Below are positions 22,586 through 33,895 of a stretch of 64,000 bases of DNA, piece after piece. Source of the DNA: Paragordius varius. Taxonomy: Eukaryota; Nematomorpha. The position numbers were made by a program, and so were the translations under genes. Where the stretch lies: the NCBI GenBank assembly GCA_964247055.1, contig OZ176051.1, positions 3,720,001 through 3,784,000 of the forward strand, written 5' to 3'. The number at the start of each line of letters is the position of its first letter. Within the stretch, counting starts at the first letter, position 1. Under the pieces are notes generated by a model. That model saw nothing but the letters and a program-made list of their open reading frames with translations, was not told the origin of the DNA and searched no databases.

Positions 22586-24817
22586 TTATGTATTGCAAAA
22601 GAGTGTTTGTCGCAAAAAGTTAATTACTATCCATCGGTACTTGGAGTTTGCTATGCAATTCAAATAAAAATGTAACGTTGCATAAGAATATTCAAGCATT
22701 AGGCAAATTGATATCATTAGTGCTATAATATCGGGTGTTGTAATTCTTAAAAAAGTATCCAAAAACATTTGTACCACAGAAATGGGTAACAAAAGGCAAA
22801 CAAATTCGAATGACAAAAGGATAAAAGTTTTTATGTGTTGTCGATATTCCCGTATCTTTCGTTTTTCTCTCCTCATCTCATGCGTACTTGGAGTTTTAAT
22901 TGTGCTATTATTTGTCAAATTAGATATCGTACTAATATTTAAGGTTAGAGTCTCACTTATTTTTGGACCACTTAAATTTTTGGCTTTAATATCAGTAAGA
23001 AGATTTGTTTTAATTGGTTCATTCTTTTTCATAGTAGTTCGTAGAGAAAGCTGGTAATTTAATTTTGCTTGGTTTTGGACTTGGTTTTGACCGTCAGTAG
23101 GAAAATAAACTGTAGTCGATTGTCGCACATACGGTGATATTTTTGGACCCAAGGATGTTTTACGTTTAATCCGCCAATTTTTTGTGTCTTTGTTCAATGA
23201 ATTATTCATTGTAGATTGATTATTTTTGGCATCTGTTACATTGTTTTGGGAATTACTGTAATTACTATATTTATCACAAAGCGCAAATTTATGAAATCTA
23301 ACATGGTTCATATCAATTTTCCGCTTAGCCCGGATATTTAGCAATCTAACTGCTAAAATAGTAACAAATGGAATTACTTTAACCATTAACTCACGCCATA
23401 ATTGATATTGGGTCCAGAGTTGTTTATACTTTACCGGGGAAAAAATGCTATATTCGTAGTAGGATACTATCCGAAAATAGTATTCAACTATATTTATCGA
23501 TCTTATGTGATTCGATAAACATGTTGCCGTATACGGTTCTCTTTTCAATGTAAAATTGGTATTATTTAGCCTATTGAGAGATATCTCATTAGCAAACATT
23601 TGATTTAAATTAGTGTACAAAGATTTAAAATCATAAAAGTATTGACATTGTTCCATACAATGAGCGCAACACAGTTGCGAAAAAGCGTGTTGAAATGGAT
23701 AAAAAGTTGAATTTGTAGCCGCTAGACCGGTCCTTAGCGCCATAGAACTAAATTTATGTTGTCTTCTAAAGGCCATGACGATACGGTCTTTACGTTCTAC
23801 CTTAAGCCATAAAAATGTTGGGGCATACCAAATACAGGCATAGAGAAGTGTACAAATAAGTATACATCTTATACGATACCGTGTTAACCATATCTTATAA
23901 TTCACTGGGCTCCAAATAGCCATGATTTGATTCAGAGAAATGAACAGGTATATCAAAAAACTCCAAGCCAAAAATGGTTTAAATAGGGGATTCAACAAAT
24001 GAGCACCAAAAAAGTTGTAGGATAACCGTTCCCACCAAACCGATGACTGACGCTTTTGTAATATTTTTAACACTAGCGTACAATCAGAGCCATTACCTTG
24101 CTTATTTTTGTCAAATTGATTGGTTAGTTCTTTAATCGATTCATTCGTGTAATTTACCACAGGATTCCCAGATTGATTAAAATGGAATGCTTCCAGACTC
24201 ATGTTTGATGTTATTGGCGCAGGGTGAAAAATATCCATGATGGGGAAAACTATTAGGCTACACGAATATATCATATTACTAAGGTAGAAACATCGTAACA
24301 AATGTTGGTTAATATCACACGTTTTACCGGTTTGTTTGTAACATATATTGTTTGATATATGCTTGGCCCATTTTTTGGTGTAATAACCCAGGATGGCAAA
24401 TGATGACTTATGTTTTATTCTATAATTTGAATGGGCAAAATCCAGAGCTGAAAAGGATGTTGTTCCAGAAGATAAATTTTCAATGTTTCCAATATTGTTA
24501 GCAACATTTATATTTCTAGTAGTACCATCTTTAGACATATTGCTTTGATTATTTTGATTATTATTATTATTGAAATCCAAAATATGGTCTTTCCTTGATT
24601 GTCGCATTATTCGTGAAGTTGCTTCCTTTTTGGAGTTTGGGTTAAATGCCAAATAAATACCCAATATATTTCCAATGACACCCAAAATTAAAAGGGTGGG
24701 ACTGAAAATTTTATATATCAAAACGGAGTTGAGGATACTTAGAGAATTTGATTTGGTATTTGTGTGAAACTCAAGGGCCAGCGGTTTCCACTCTTGGAAA
24801 TTTGAAACATTTTTCAT
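22586..24817 (-). CDS. Divergent rhodopsin-like 7-transmembrane receptor, intronless
   Basis: One open exon of 743 residues, ATG at 24817. Seven hydrophobic segments are visible. TM1 has GVIGNILG, with the Asn typical of class A. TM2 follows near SNMIYSCSLIVF. TM3-ICL2 reads LNQIMAIWSPVNY, TM4 CILICTLLYACIWYAP and TM6 FVCLLLPISVV. TM7-helix 8 reads LNCIANSKYRW, a degraded NPxxY plus SKYR. The TM3 DRY motif is replaced by NQI. The TM1-TM2 loop is about 100 residues, Asn- and Ser-rich, where class A receptors have about ten. ECL2 and ICL3 are also long. The general shape resembles invertebrate peptide (FMRFamide-type) receptors, but ligand and coupling are unknown. Being intronless, unlike its neighbours, it may have arisen by retroposition. 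Confidence 0.75.
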   Translation of the reverse strand: MKNVSNFQEWKPLALEFHTNTKSNSLSILNSVLIYKIFSPTLLILGVIGNILGIYLAFNPNSKKEATSRIMRQSRKDHILDFNNNNNQNNQSNMSKDGTTRNINVANNIGNIENLSSGTTSFSALDFAHSNYRIKHKSSFAILGYYTKKWAKHISNNICYKQTGKTCDINQHLLRCFYLSNMIYSCSLIVFPIMDIFHPAPITSNMSLEAFHFNQSGNPVVNYTNESIKELTNQFDKNKQGNGSDCTLVLKILQKRQSSVWWERLSYNFFGAHLLNPLFKPFLAWSFLIYLFISLNQIMAIWSPVNYKIWLTRYRIRCILICTLLYACIWYAPTFLWLKVERKDRIVMAFRRQHKFSSMALRTGLAATNSTFYPFQHAFSQLCCAHCMEQCQYFYDFKSLYTNLNQMFANEISLNRLNNTNFTLKREPYTATCLSNHIRSINIVEYYFRIVSYYEYSIFSPVKYKQLWTQYQLWRELMVKVIPFVTILAVRLLNIRAKRKIDMNHVRFHKFALCDKYSNYSNSQNNVTDAKNNQSTMNNSLNKDTKNWRIKRKTSLGPKISPYVRQSTTVYFPTDGQNQVQNQAKLNYQLSLRTTMKKNEPIKTNLLTDIKAKNLSGPKISETLTLNISTISNLTNNSTIKTPSTHEMRREKRKIREYRQHIKTFILLSFEFVCLLLPISVVQMFLDTFLRITTPDIIALMISICLMLEYSYATLHFYLNCIANSKYRWIVINFLRQTLFCNT

Positions 24818-26248
24818 TTTAAAACTCAAATATCATTTTTCAAGCTAGTATTTATAGACTCCTGATTTATTTATTTTTCTAAATGGATTTTTCACAAATT
24901 GATTTCAGGTCAAAGTTCAGTTTAGGAGTTAATGGATGTTGTTTGTTATCAAAATATTTAAATAATAATAACATAATTTTGACAAATAAAACAAAGTAAT
25001 TAGTATACTAATTGCAAATACGGAAAAAAAAGTTGTTGTTATAGATATGAAAACTATAAAATAAGAATATATGATAATTAATGGATTCCACGTTTTTTTT
25101 TTTCAAAAAAAATTTATGAGGATTCAACCAAAATAAAGTTGTTAAATTATATTTCACAGCAGGATAATTGGATTGATAATGTACCATAAATTGCGTTTTA
25201 TATTTGGTGAATTTTTGGCAAAAATAGTATCCATGAGATTTGGATACTTTTGGGGTTTAATAAATATGTAGTTATTTAATAGTTTTTAAATTTTTAAACC
25301 GAAAAATAAAAGTTAATAAAATACACATTTTAATGCAGTATACGATAATTAATATTATTTTTAAAAAGGTTTGTAAAATAGTTTTCCTTTTCAAGGTTCA
25401 ATTTTAATTTCCTTGTTTCCTCCTTATAGACGGCTTCAAAATTTAACACTCATCTCATAATAATTAAGAACTTATATTTTCATTTCATATTTAGGCGAGA
25501 GGAGTCCCTTTGTAAACTCTATACATATACAAAATTAAACTAACAAAACAGTTAAGTTATATATAGGTGTACATTATGATAAATTGATATTTTAAAGCAA
25601 TTAGTATACAGTCAAATTTGAAGCTAAAATTATTGCATTTTTACCATTTTTAGGAATATTTTAAAATTTGTTAGTACGACACACAGAAAAAAATTTAACA
25701 ATGTATATAAAGATGTTATATCAAAATAAAAATTTATTTTCAAAAAACCAAATCAACCCTTTTATCTATATATATGTATTTGATGAAAAGAAATCTCCTT
25801 GATTTAAAAAATATATAGAAAATTTGGAAGTATATCTAAAATTCTGTTTCTTTTTAGCTTAATTCTTCCCTAATTGATAAATTATTTATGGTGTAAAAAG
25901 TTGGTACAGCTAGAGTATACTATTTGGATTATGAATGAACTAAAAACCAGAGTTAAATACAGGCAAAGGTTTTTTAAATAAATCAATAATATTTCTTTTT
26001 TTATTCTTTTTTTAAAAAAAAAACTTATTTTGAGTCAATTTGTTCTTTCTAATTCAAAATAATAATTAAAACTACTAATCTACAAAGGATACATAAAAGA
26101 TGTAATCGAATTAACTACCTTATTAAAATATTTAATATGTATAAATATGCATTAAACATTTATTAATAATCTTTTATTTGAATGAATCTCACGCATCATT
26201 TTGTGCAAATATGCATAATAAAAATTATAAATATAAAAAGTACATTAG
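24818..26248. other. Intergenic, no gene seen
   Basis: Upstream of the receptor gene. A+T-rich and stop-rich, with no repeat termini or RNA gene recognised. The receptor promoter presumably lies in its first few hundred bases below 25.2 kb. Confidence 0.45.
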
Positions 26249-27093
26249 TTAATTAAAATTGTAAAATCCATTGTTGTCACTGGCATATACCAATCTTAAA
26301 GCTACAGACTGTCCATTCGCATTTACGGTCTATAAATTACAGTATGAGTAAGTATATATATATATATATTGTTAGAAAGTTATTAATTATTGCCGAATAT
26401 ACTTCCCCCTTGTTGTATATGCGATTTGGCAATAATTAATAACTTTTTACCAATATATAATACTTACTCATACTGTAAAACAATTTTACCCCTATTCATT
26501 TCGTTTATTTAATTAAGGACGAACCTTTTTTTATACCATACGCTACTGTAATAATATTAGATTAAAAATAATTTTGGTAATTAGTTCATGCTGACAATCA
26601 TACATTTTTTTATTCTAAACAGAGATCGTAGTTTTTAAGTTATAGACAATATATCATTTTTCAATATTTCCACAATATTAACTATTATATATTATTTGTA
26701 AAAACAATGGATATAAGTTAAGTATAGTAAAATTTTCATTTAAATCAAAAAAAGGTTATGATGATGCGGTTACTAAGCCATGCATTTTTACGCGGTTATT
26801 TAGCGGGTCTTAATCTTAAATAATGCCAAATTTTAAGATAGTTATTATATATATTGTATTTTCAAGAAAAGCAAATTAAATTATAATTTATAAATAAAAT
26901 TACATACATCGATTCTCAAGACAGGGTTATTGGTAATGCAAAGCGTGTCTATCGTTATGCGATTTATAATTTGGTTATCTTGTACATAACTTGGGCTTAT
27001 GGTGATGGCTTGTTTGTTGCCATAATAAAGGACACATTTAACACGGCCTGTCCCAGTTTCTCTATTGAGGGCGCAAAAACATTGTTGTATTGA
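26249..27093 (-). CDS. Unrecognised cysteine-containing protein, 3' part (two exons)
   Basis: Exons 26908-27093 and 26249-26329 join in phase 0 and end with TAA. The 88 visible residues contain four cysteines (QQCFCALN, VKCVLYYG, TLCITNN) and a beta-strand-like pattern (AITISPSYV, RLVYAS), as in extracellular domains. The 5' exon(s) and start codon are not resolved: no signal-peptide exon upstream joins in phase 0. The gene lies just downstream of a secreted-protein gene on the same strand. A mariner-like miniature element sits 10 bp from the acceptor of the last exon. Family unknown. Confidence 0.4.
26340..26475. mobile_element. Mariner/Tc1-like miniature element (136 bp)
   Basis: Inverted ends TACAGTATGAGTAAGT / ACTTACTCATACTGTA extend over most of its length and include a TTATTAATTATTGCC arm. 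The TA dinucleotides at 26338-26339 and 26476-26477 fit a TA target duplication. It would fold into a long hairpin. It lies in an intron of the gene above. Confidence 0.8.
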
Positions 27094-28787
27094 CTAAGTA
27101 AAACTCACTCAATATTGATTTTGTTTTAAAACCAACAACGTAAACGCAATAATATAGTAAACATTAAATAATCAAAGGTTATCAAACGTTAAATTTCGTA
27201 TTTTGGTCTAAGGATAGGCTACAAATTTAATATGTATAACACTAGACAACAAATAACTTTTTTTAACTGCCATTCTTGTAAATTTAAAATTTATTTCATT
27301 AAAGTAGATAATTAGTATATCTGAAAAGAAAATTGGTCTAGCATGAAAGAATTTTTTTATATTAGAGTTTATCGATAATTTTTGGCTCCGATTAAACATT
27401 AAACTTGAAATTTCGAAAATTAAAAGTTTAAAATATGAAGCCATGTATTTTATATCATTCGAAAGAGCTCAAAAAACTGCATCTTTTAAATGGTAGTAAG
27501 TCATTTAAATCAATCGTATATAAAAGTTATTTGGATTTAAATGGTCGAAATTTTCAATCCTTAAATAAGTCAGGAATTTTCACAGACAAACTAATTTGAA
27601 AATCATATAAATTATTTTAATATAATTATTAGGGATATATTAGTATTTAATTTATAAAAAAAATGTTTGAAAAAGCTTTTGTTTGCTTTTTTTATAAAAA
27701 TTATTATTACCATAAATATTTTACTTAGTGGATACTAAAATGCATAGTTATAACTATAAATTTATTACATAATGGCTATAAAAGATCAAAAATACCTTAA
27801 ACTTTGTTTTTATCTTTAAAATTTCGAAATTATCAGCCTCGTAAAGAAAATAAATTAATATTGATGAGATGGTAATTTTTAAAAAACAAAAACTTAAAAA
27901 TGGCTGTTTTGAGTGACATAAAAGCAATAAAAAAATGTTTTAATCAAAACAACTTTCTTGTGTTATCTTTTTTGGACATTCATCACCATCTAAACAAAGT
28001 TTTAGCTATTTTTATCTATTAGTTTTAAAAATATAATAATTAAAAAAAATGCTCTCGCTTCGCGCGTTTGTCGCTCTTTGTGTCCAATATTAACTGTCGA
28101 TGTAATACATATTAGTATACATTTTATAGAGTTTTTAATAGTCTTTCGAATGATATATTACAAATGGGCATTACTTGTATATTTTCAAAGAAAAACATTT
28201 TTTAGTAAAATTTTGATAAAGAGGGCGCATAATCAAAAAAATCAAATTATACAAAACTCTTCCAACGAGTTATATTATTTCGGATTTACTGTTAGAATGA
28301 TACTAAATATCAAAAAATGCAAAAAACTCGAGTGGCAGAAAAATTTGTTGTCCAGTGTAATCCTTATAATAGGCGTAGTGTTATCAAATTTGTGAATTAG
28401 TGATCGACATATCTGCACAATAATGACTCTAAATACAAATGTTTTGATATTGATTTTTAAAAATTAATTTATTCGGTCATATTTTAGGATTCAATTCTTT
28501 GGAGAAAAATGTTATGATTGGAAAAGTTAAGGTAAGCGAAAATAAAATTGACCACAGCGTAACGCACCAAAGGGATGAACTAAGACGACTTTGATAAGTT
28601 AAATGATAAATTTGAAGGTCAACAGTGTGCGTACAATAGAAAAGTCGGATTCGACTTAGGCAAACTTAACTAACTAATATAACAAGATATCTATAAAAAA
28701 AGGGGTCTAAATTGCTTTTTAATAAAATGATTTTTATATACCTTTTAATTTTATTTATACTTTTATTCAAATTGATTATAAATATTA
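27094..28787. other. Gap between two small minus-strand genes
   Basis: No exon with convincing phase was found, although missing 5' exons of the 26249-27093 gene should be here. A short plus-strand frame at 28078-28395 lacks codon pattern and is not called. Confidence 0.4.
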
Positions 28788-29537
28788 TCACGCTTTATGT
28801 TTTAACCTAAAATTTCCATAACGAGCTTGCTTTTGATTCGTATAATTTGAGGATTGCTCATTGTTTTGTAAGCCTGGTTGTTGGGCGGCTAACTGTTGCC
28901 AACCAGGGTTAATATGGCGTTTTCTCCTCCAATTTCTTTGGGAATTAACCCCATAATAATCTTTGAACAGGTTGTAGCATACAGCACCATTTGTAACACC
29001 ATTATTACTTTGACTGTTATCGGCTTGTAGTAATCCAATTTGAGTGTTTTGAAAATTAAAAACTAAATATATATTATGATAATCAAACGTATTCGAGTTG
29101 AAATTTTGTGATTAGAATACAAAGATAATTAAGTTAAGAGCTAATACATAAAATAAAATAAATTATGACTTATATTAGATAGTTCACGATCTAAGGGACG
29201 TGATGTGTCTATAATGGCATAACATCCTTGAATTCGCAATAAATCTGGTGTACTTTGATCTGTTTAATAAAAAAGAGCTAATAAAAAAGTAAAAACTTGC
29301 CACAATAATACGATTATTTAGATTGGGTATTGTTGAGCCATTTTGCGAAACGATGCATTTTCCACAGTCAGGCCGATTCCAATAGTAATATCCTTTTGTT
29401 TAAAATATTTATTTATGCTATATGAATTAAGGAATACATTGATTTAAATTGATATATAAGTTATACATACCGTAAGCTTGAATATAATGAAGTTTAAATG
29501 CAAGGAATACAGTTAAAACCAAAATGATACAATACAT
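28788..29537 (-). CDS. Small secreted protein with signal peptide and RRKR site
   Basis: Exons 29471-29537, 29297-29392, 29170-29259, 28788-29062 join in phase to 175 residues. Exon 1 encodes a classic signal peptide (MYCIILVLTVFLAF..., cleavage likely near residue 21). The mature part has four cysteines (RPDCGKC, GCYA, VCYN), possible N-glycosylation sites (NGS, NQS) and a basic RRKR near residue 130 that could be a furin-type cleavage site. A Gln/Asn-rich tail follows. Release from the cell, perhaps with processing, is inferred; the family is not recognised. Intron 29260-29296 is 37 nt. Confidence 0.6.
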
Positions 29538-32032
29538 TAATTATATTTATATATAATTTGGTTTATTCAATAAGGAAAAAATTAAAAACTCAATTAGCTT
29601 AACCAAGTCACTTATTTGTTTTAGATGTGGTATATTCAATGATATAGGCGTGTAATTTTTATGTTTGATATGATGTTTATTTATTTGTTTAGCGACATCT
29701 AACATCCAAAAAAAATTCGACATATATCTATTTTTGTTGTTATCAGCCTTTTGTGACAAAATAATTTTGAAACAAATTTTTTCACGAGTATTGTGTGGGG
29801 GAAGGTCGTTCATACATTATTTGGTAAAACTAAACATTGATAGGGAATCAATTAATGAAATTCAATACTTGTGATTATAACGATGTTTTAAATTAAAAGC
29901 GAAATGTATCGTTAATAAATCTAAAATTGGAAAACTTCGAAATTTATATTTTGGAGGGGTATGACCGCTAATTAGTAAGCTCTATATTAAAAATATATAT
30001 TTATTAAAAATATTAAAAATTCGCATTTTTAGTGGCATCGCATTATATAGAACGAATGGTTTTACAATTTTAGAGTGTCATTATATCATTAGCTTGCTTC
30101 ATCATACTATATAATAAAGTAGGCTTCAGAAAAATTTTAATAAACGGGGCGTCCAAAAAGGTGACCAACGTCGACTTCGTGACCGCGGCAGATCAAAGTA
30201 AATTTTGAAAATTTTAAGGAACGTAAGATTAAAATAAAAAAAGATTATTTTTTTAACCGTCCTACAATATTGTTTATTTAAATACAACAAGGACTATAAA
30301 AAAGTTAAGATTGCTTCATTTAAGGTAGCTAAAATCTTAATCCGGAACAATAAACCATTTCAAGATCATGAAATTTGGAAACAAGCTTTTATTAACGCTC
30401 GCTTGCGAAATATTGTTTTAAACTTTGAGAACAAACATAATATCATAACAACAGCAGGCCTATACATCATTTGAAATGTTGATTAAATTTTTAGCTAATA
30501 TTTCTGATCGCGAAAATATTTTTCAAAAAAAAGCGTGGTAATATATAATAAAAATGTTATGGCGTAATCATGGCTTAATTTAATATTTCAGATTTTATGA
30601 TAGCAACTTTTGAAGCATATGTAAATAGGTAAAAGTTTGATCAAATATTGTTTGAATAACAAATATAGTTTATAATATATCAAAATAATTTGGTTTGAAA
30701 AATTTGTTACAAAAATTTAAACAGAATGTCCGAAAATCAACGATTTTTAGATTATAAGTAAATAATGTTGTTCTTAAATGACTCTTAAACAAAATGCCAA
30801 TTTTTCTTCCAAATATATTTTATGAGATCATTTTTGTGTGCAATATGATATCAAGCATTTTACATGTTCCCAGTAATGCTAAGTACTAAAAAAATGATAT
30901 CGTATTCATAAATTAATATTCTTTTGCAAAAAATTCTCGTTAAGCTATCTATTAAAAGGTGATTAATAATATTTTAGGTTGGGTGGCATTAAAAATATTA
31001 GGAATTGGATGTTTTGTAAGAGTAATATCCTATTTTAAACGTATATTTCACATGCAAAATTTATTGATGCTTATATTTATATATATAGATGGAAAACCAA
31101 ATTATACAATGCTATAAATGATAAAAAAATTCTGATTAAGATACATATTACAATATATTTTTTTCAGAAGTCGATATAATTGAAAGAAATAAAAATAAAT
31201 TATAATGAATATATTTATATTATATAATTTATATTGGGTTTGAAAAAAATGATCCAAAACTATTACAAGATTCTAGCAAATAGTGTAAAATGCGATGTAT
31301 GATAAATATAAATTAATTGATTAATGTTTATATTAAAATTTATTTGTAATATATTGTGTAAATTATAAAATGAGGTGATTAATTCGCTTTTTTGTCATTC
31401 TATTTTAAATAATAATTAATTTATTTAAACGAAAATTCTGATATAAAAATAAAATGTTTCAGTAGAAAAATTATATTCTCGGGGTTTTAATAGTATTTAT
31501 TCAGCTAGCTACTTTAAAAATAATTATTTTGGGTTATTCTTGCAAAATCCAATTTCACAAAAATATTTCAAAAAATAATATTTTCCAAGTCTCTTTGTGA
31601 AGATTGATTTATTAACACCACCCCCTAAAATTTCAGAATTGCGACTATATGTAAAAATAATATTATAAAATCTTGGACAAAATTTTAAGAAATAACAAAA
31701 TAGGATTGACCTGTATAAGAGCCTTAATAACAAAAAAGGCGTGGTGTATATTTTGTATGATATAATCTTCAAAAGCGCCATAACTTAAATAAACTTTTTG
31801 TTGTAATATGGAAATCCTACTTAGATATATTTATGTGATAGATAATTATGTAGATACGATATCGGTAAAATTTAAAATTTATAAAATTAGTGTTTTAGAT
31901 GATTGGATGTGAGATTGACTAACAAATATGTTGTTGTAATAATTTTTATATTGATGTCCATTTCCTTGTATCTTCGATAAAGTTTGCTGTTTATTATAAA
32001 TGCAAAATCCATAATTTTATTCAATATGCTTT
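29538..32032. other. Intergenic with a decayed transposase piece
   Basis: No host gene seen. A hAT transposase-like fragment lies at 30295-30474; the rest is A+T-rich without recognisable structure. Confidence 0.45.
30295..30474 (+). mobile_element. hAT transposase fragment (decayed)
   Basis: A 59-codon open stretch reads ASFKVAKILIRNNKPFQDHE, resembling the N-terminal region of GTF2IRD2/ZBED-type hAT transposases (ASF-V-A--IAK-KKPF pattern). Upstream and downstream frames are closed and no terminal repeats were identified. Confidence 0.4.
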
Positions 32033-33851
32033 TCACAAAAACGGGTTAGTAGGGGACACTGGTTTAACCATTGCAATTGAACGATTGTTGTAATTTGTGG
32101 CATTGAAACACGAAGACGATGTGTTGTTGTTTTGGGTATGGTTAAAGTTGATATGATTATCCCACCCATTAGTCTAAAGTATTACAAATCGGGTAAAATC
32201 AAATTTATTCAAGAATGGTGGGTAAAATTAACTAAAAATGTTACTTACATTTAGCAATAGAAGAGAGGTAAAGATGGTGCATAACTTTGATATTTATTCT
32301 CCATTTTAACTTTAAAATTAATTATTACAAAATTTTCGGATCTAAAAGGTCATAATTGAATGTAGTTTCCATTATATTATTTTACAGGCTTAAGTTGCAC
32401 TTAATTTACTGTTTCAGCCTTTTATCAAAAAATGAATAATAAATATCTTGAATTGAGAGGTAAAAATGGATGGTGCATAACAACTTTAAAGCTGTAACTT
32501 TGATATTATTCTTGATTTTAACCTCAAAATTAATTATTACTTAAAATGTTGGATCTTAAAGGTCACATAATTGAAAGTCAATAGTTTCCATTATATTATT
32601 TTACAAACTTAAGTTGCACCTTATTGTTTAAACATTTTATCAAAAAATGAATAATAAAATAATACTTACCACCATTTGAAAATCGCTATGTGATTTATTG
32701 TGATAATTGTTATTAGGATGTTGACCGTAATTTGGTGGATGGTTGTCATATGAGGTAACGTTACCCTCACCGTTGTTTGAAAATGATTCAAAAAAATTAA
32801 GTGCTTCTTGAGTACTTGAATCAGAATTATTTTGAGAATAATTCTTCTTTAAAGCAAACAAATCTATCTGTGGTTTTTGTTGTTTATGTTGTTGAGAGTC
32901 AGGCAAAGGCCAATACGATTTATCCATAATACGAGATGGGATAGGCTGTTCAATACCGTTAAAAGCTAAAAATATAAAACGAACATCAATTGTTAAAATG
33001 CTTATAAAAAATTTTGTGAAAATAGTATAAAACGAAATCAGTCTATAAATAATGGCAACAAAAATGTGTTGTGCAAAATTACACCCTTTATATTTATTAA
33101 TGTTTTCTTCCCAAACTTACTGGAATTAAACTGATATGTATACCATTTATACCTCAAATTCACCCTTGAACATGTTAAATTCGCCCTTGAACAATTGAAA
33201 TTTACCCTAAAAAAATTATGTGTTTTTGGATATATAAAAATTACCTATACTTTTTTATATTTTTAAAAAAAAATGTATGACATACTGAAAAAATAATAGG
33301 CTATGTTATATTAATGATAAAACACATAATTTATTTTTAGGGTAAATTTGAGGAGTAGATGGTATATTATAATCATTGTAAAGCTCGAGATATTCGTTTA
33401 TAAACCAAATCAAATTTCAAAGCGTTATTTAAATATTATAAAATAATTTAAATTTAAAAAACCTTTCTTATGCATTCGTTATTAATACAAAAATACCACC
33501 CCTGTTTTAATGAACAAAGATCAATATTAAATGTATATAATTTGAAAATATTTGATTTATAACTAAAAAATAAAAAATATAAATTTGCTCAAAAACAATT
33601 TCATGAATAAACCTCGAGATTCTAAAGTGGGAATACCATTCCTCAAACTGCCATTATATTGGTTTTGGCATTTTGATTTTGAATTAAACGATAAGTTTTG
33701 TGAGTTATTTGCCGAAGCCTGAGTAATAGAGTTCAATGTTGGATCAGGCCATACATTATTTTGGGTGATTTGTAAAGTGTGGTTGGTTAAAACATGTTTC
33801 GTAATAGAAACAGGTAGCGGTACCAAAAATGGATTTTTGATTGCTTAATTA

Positions 33852-33895
<44 letters not shown>

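Noticed and set aside
22782-23057. 91-codon plus-strand frame
   Set aside because: Antisense to the C-terminal third of the receptor gene; no motif.
28078-28395. 105-codon plus-strand frame
   Set aside because: Composition is dominated by Ile/Phe/Lys as expected from A+T-rich noncoding DNA; no splice partners or motifs.
32263-32660. Repeat array as a CRISPR-like structure
   Set aside because: Only two long diverged units without spacers, in an animal gene intron.
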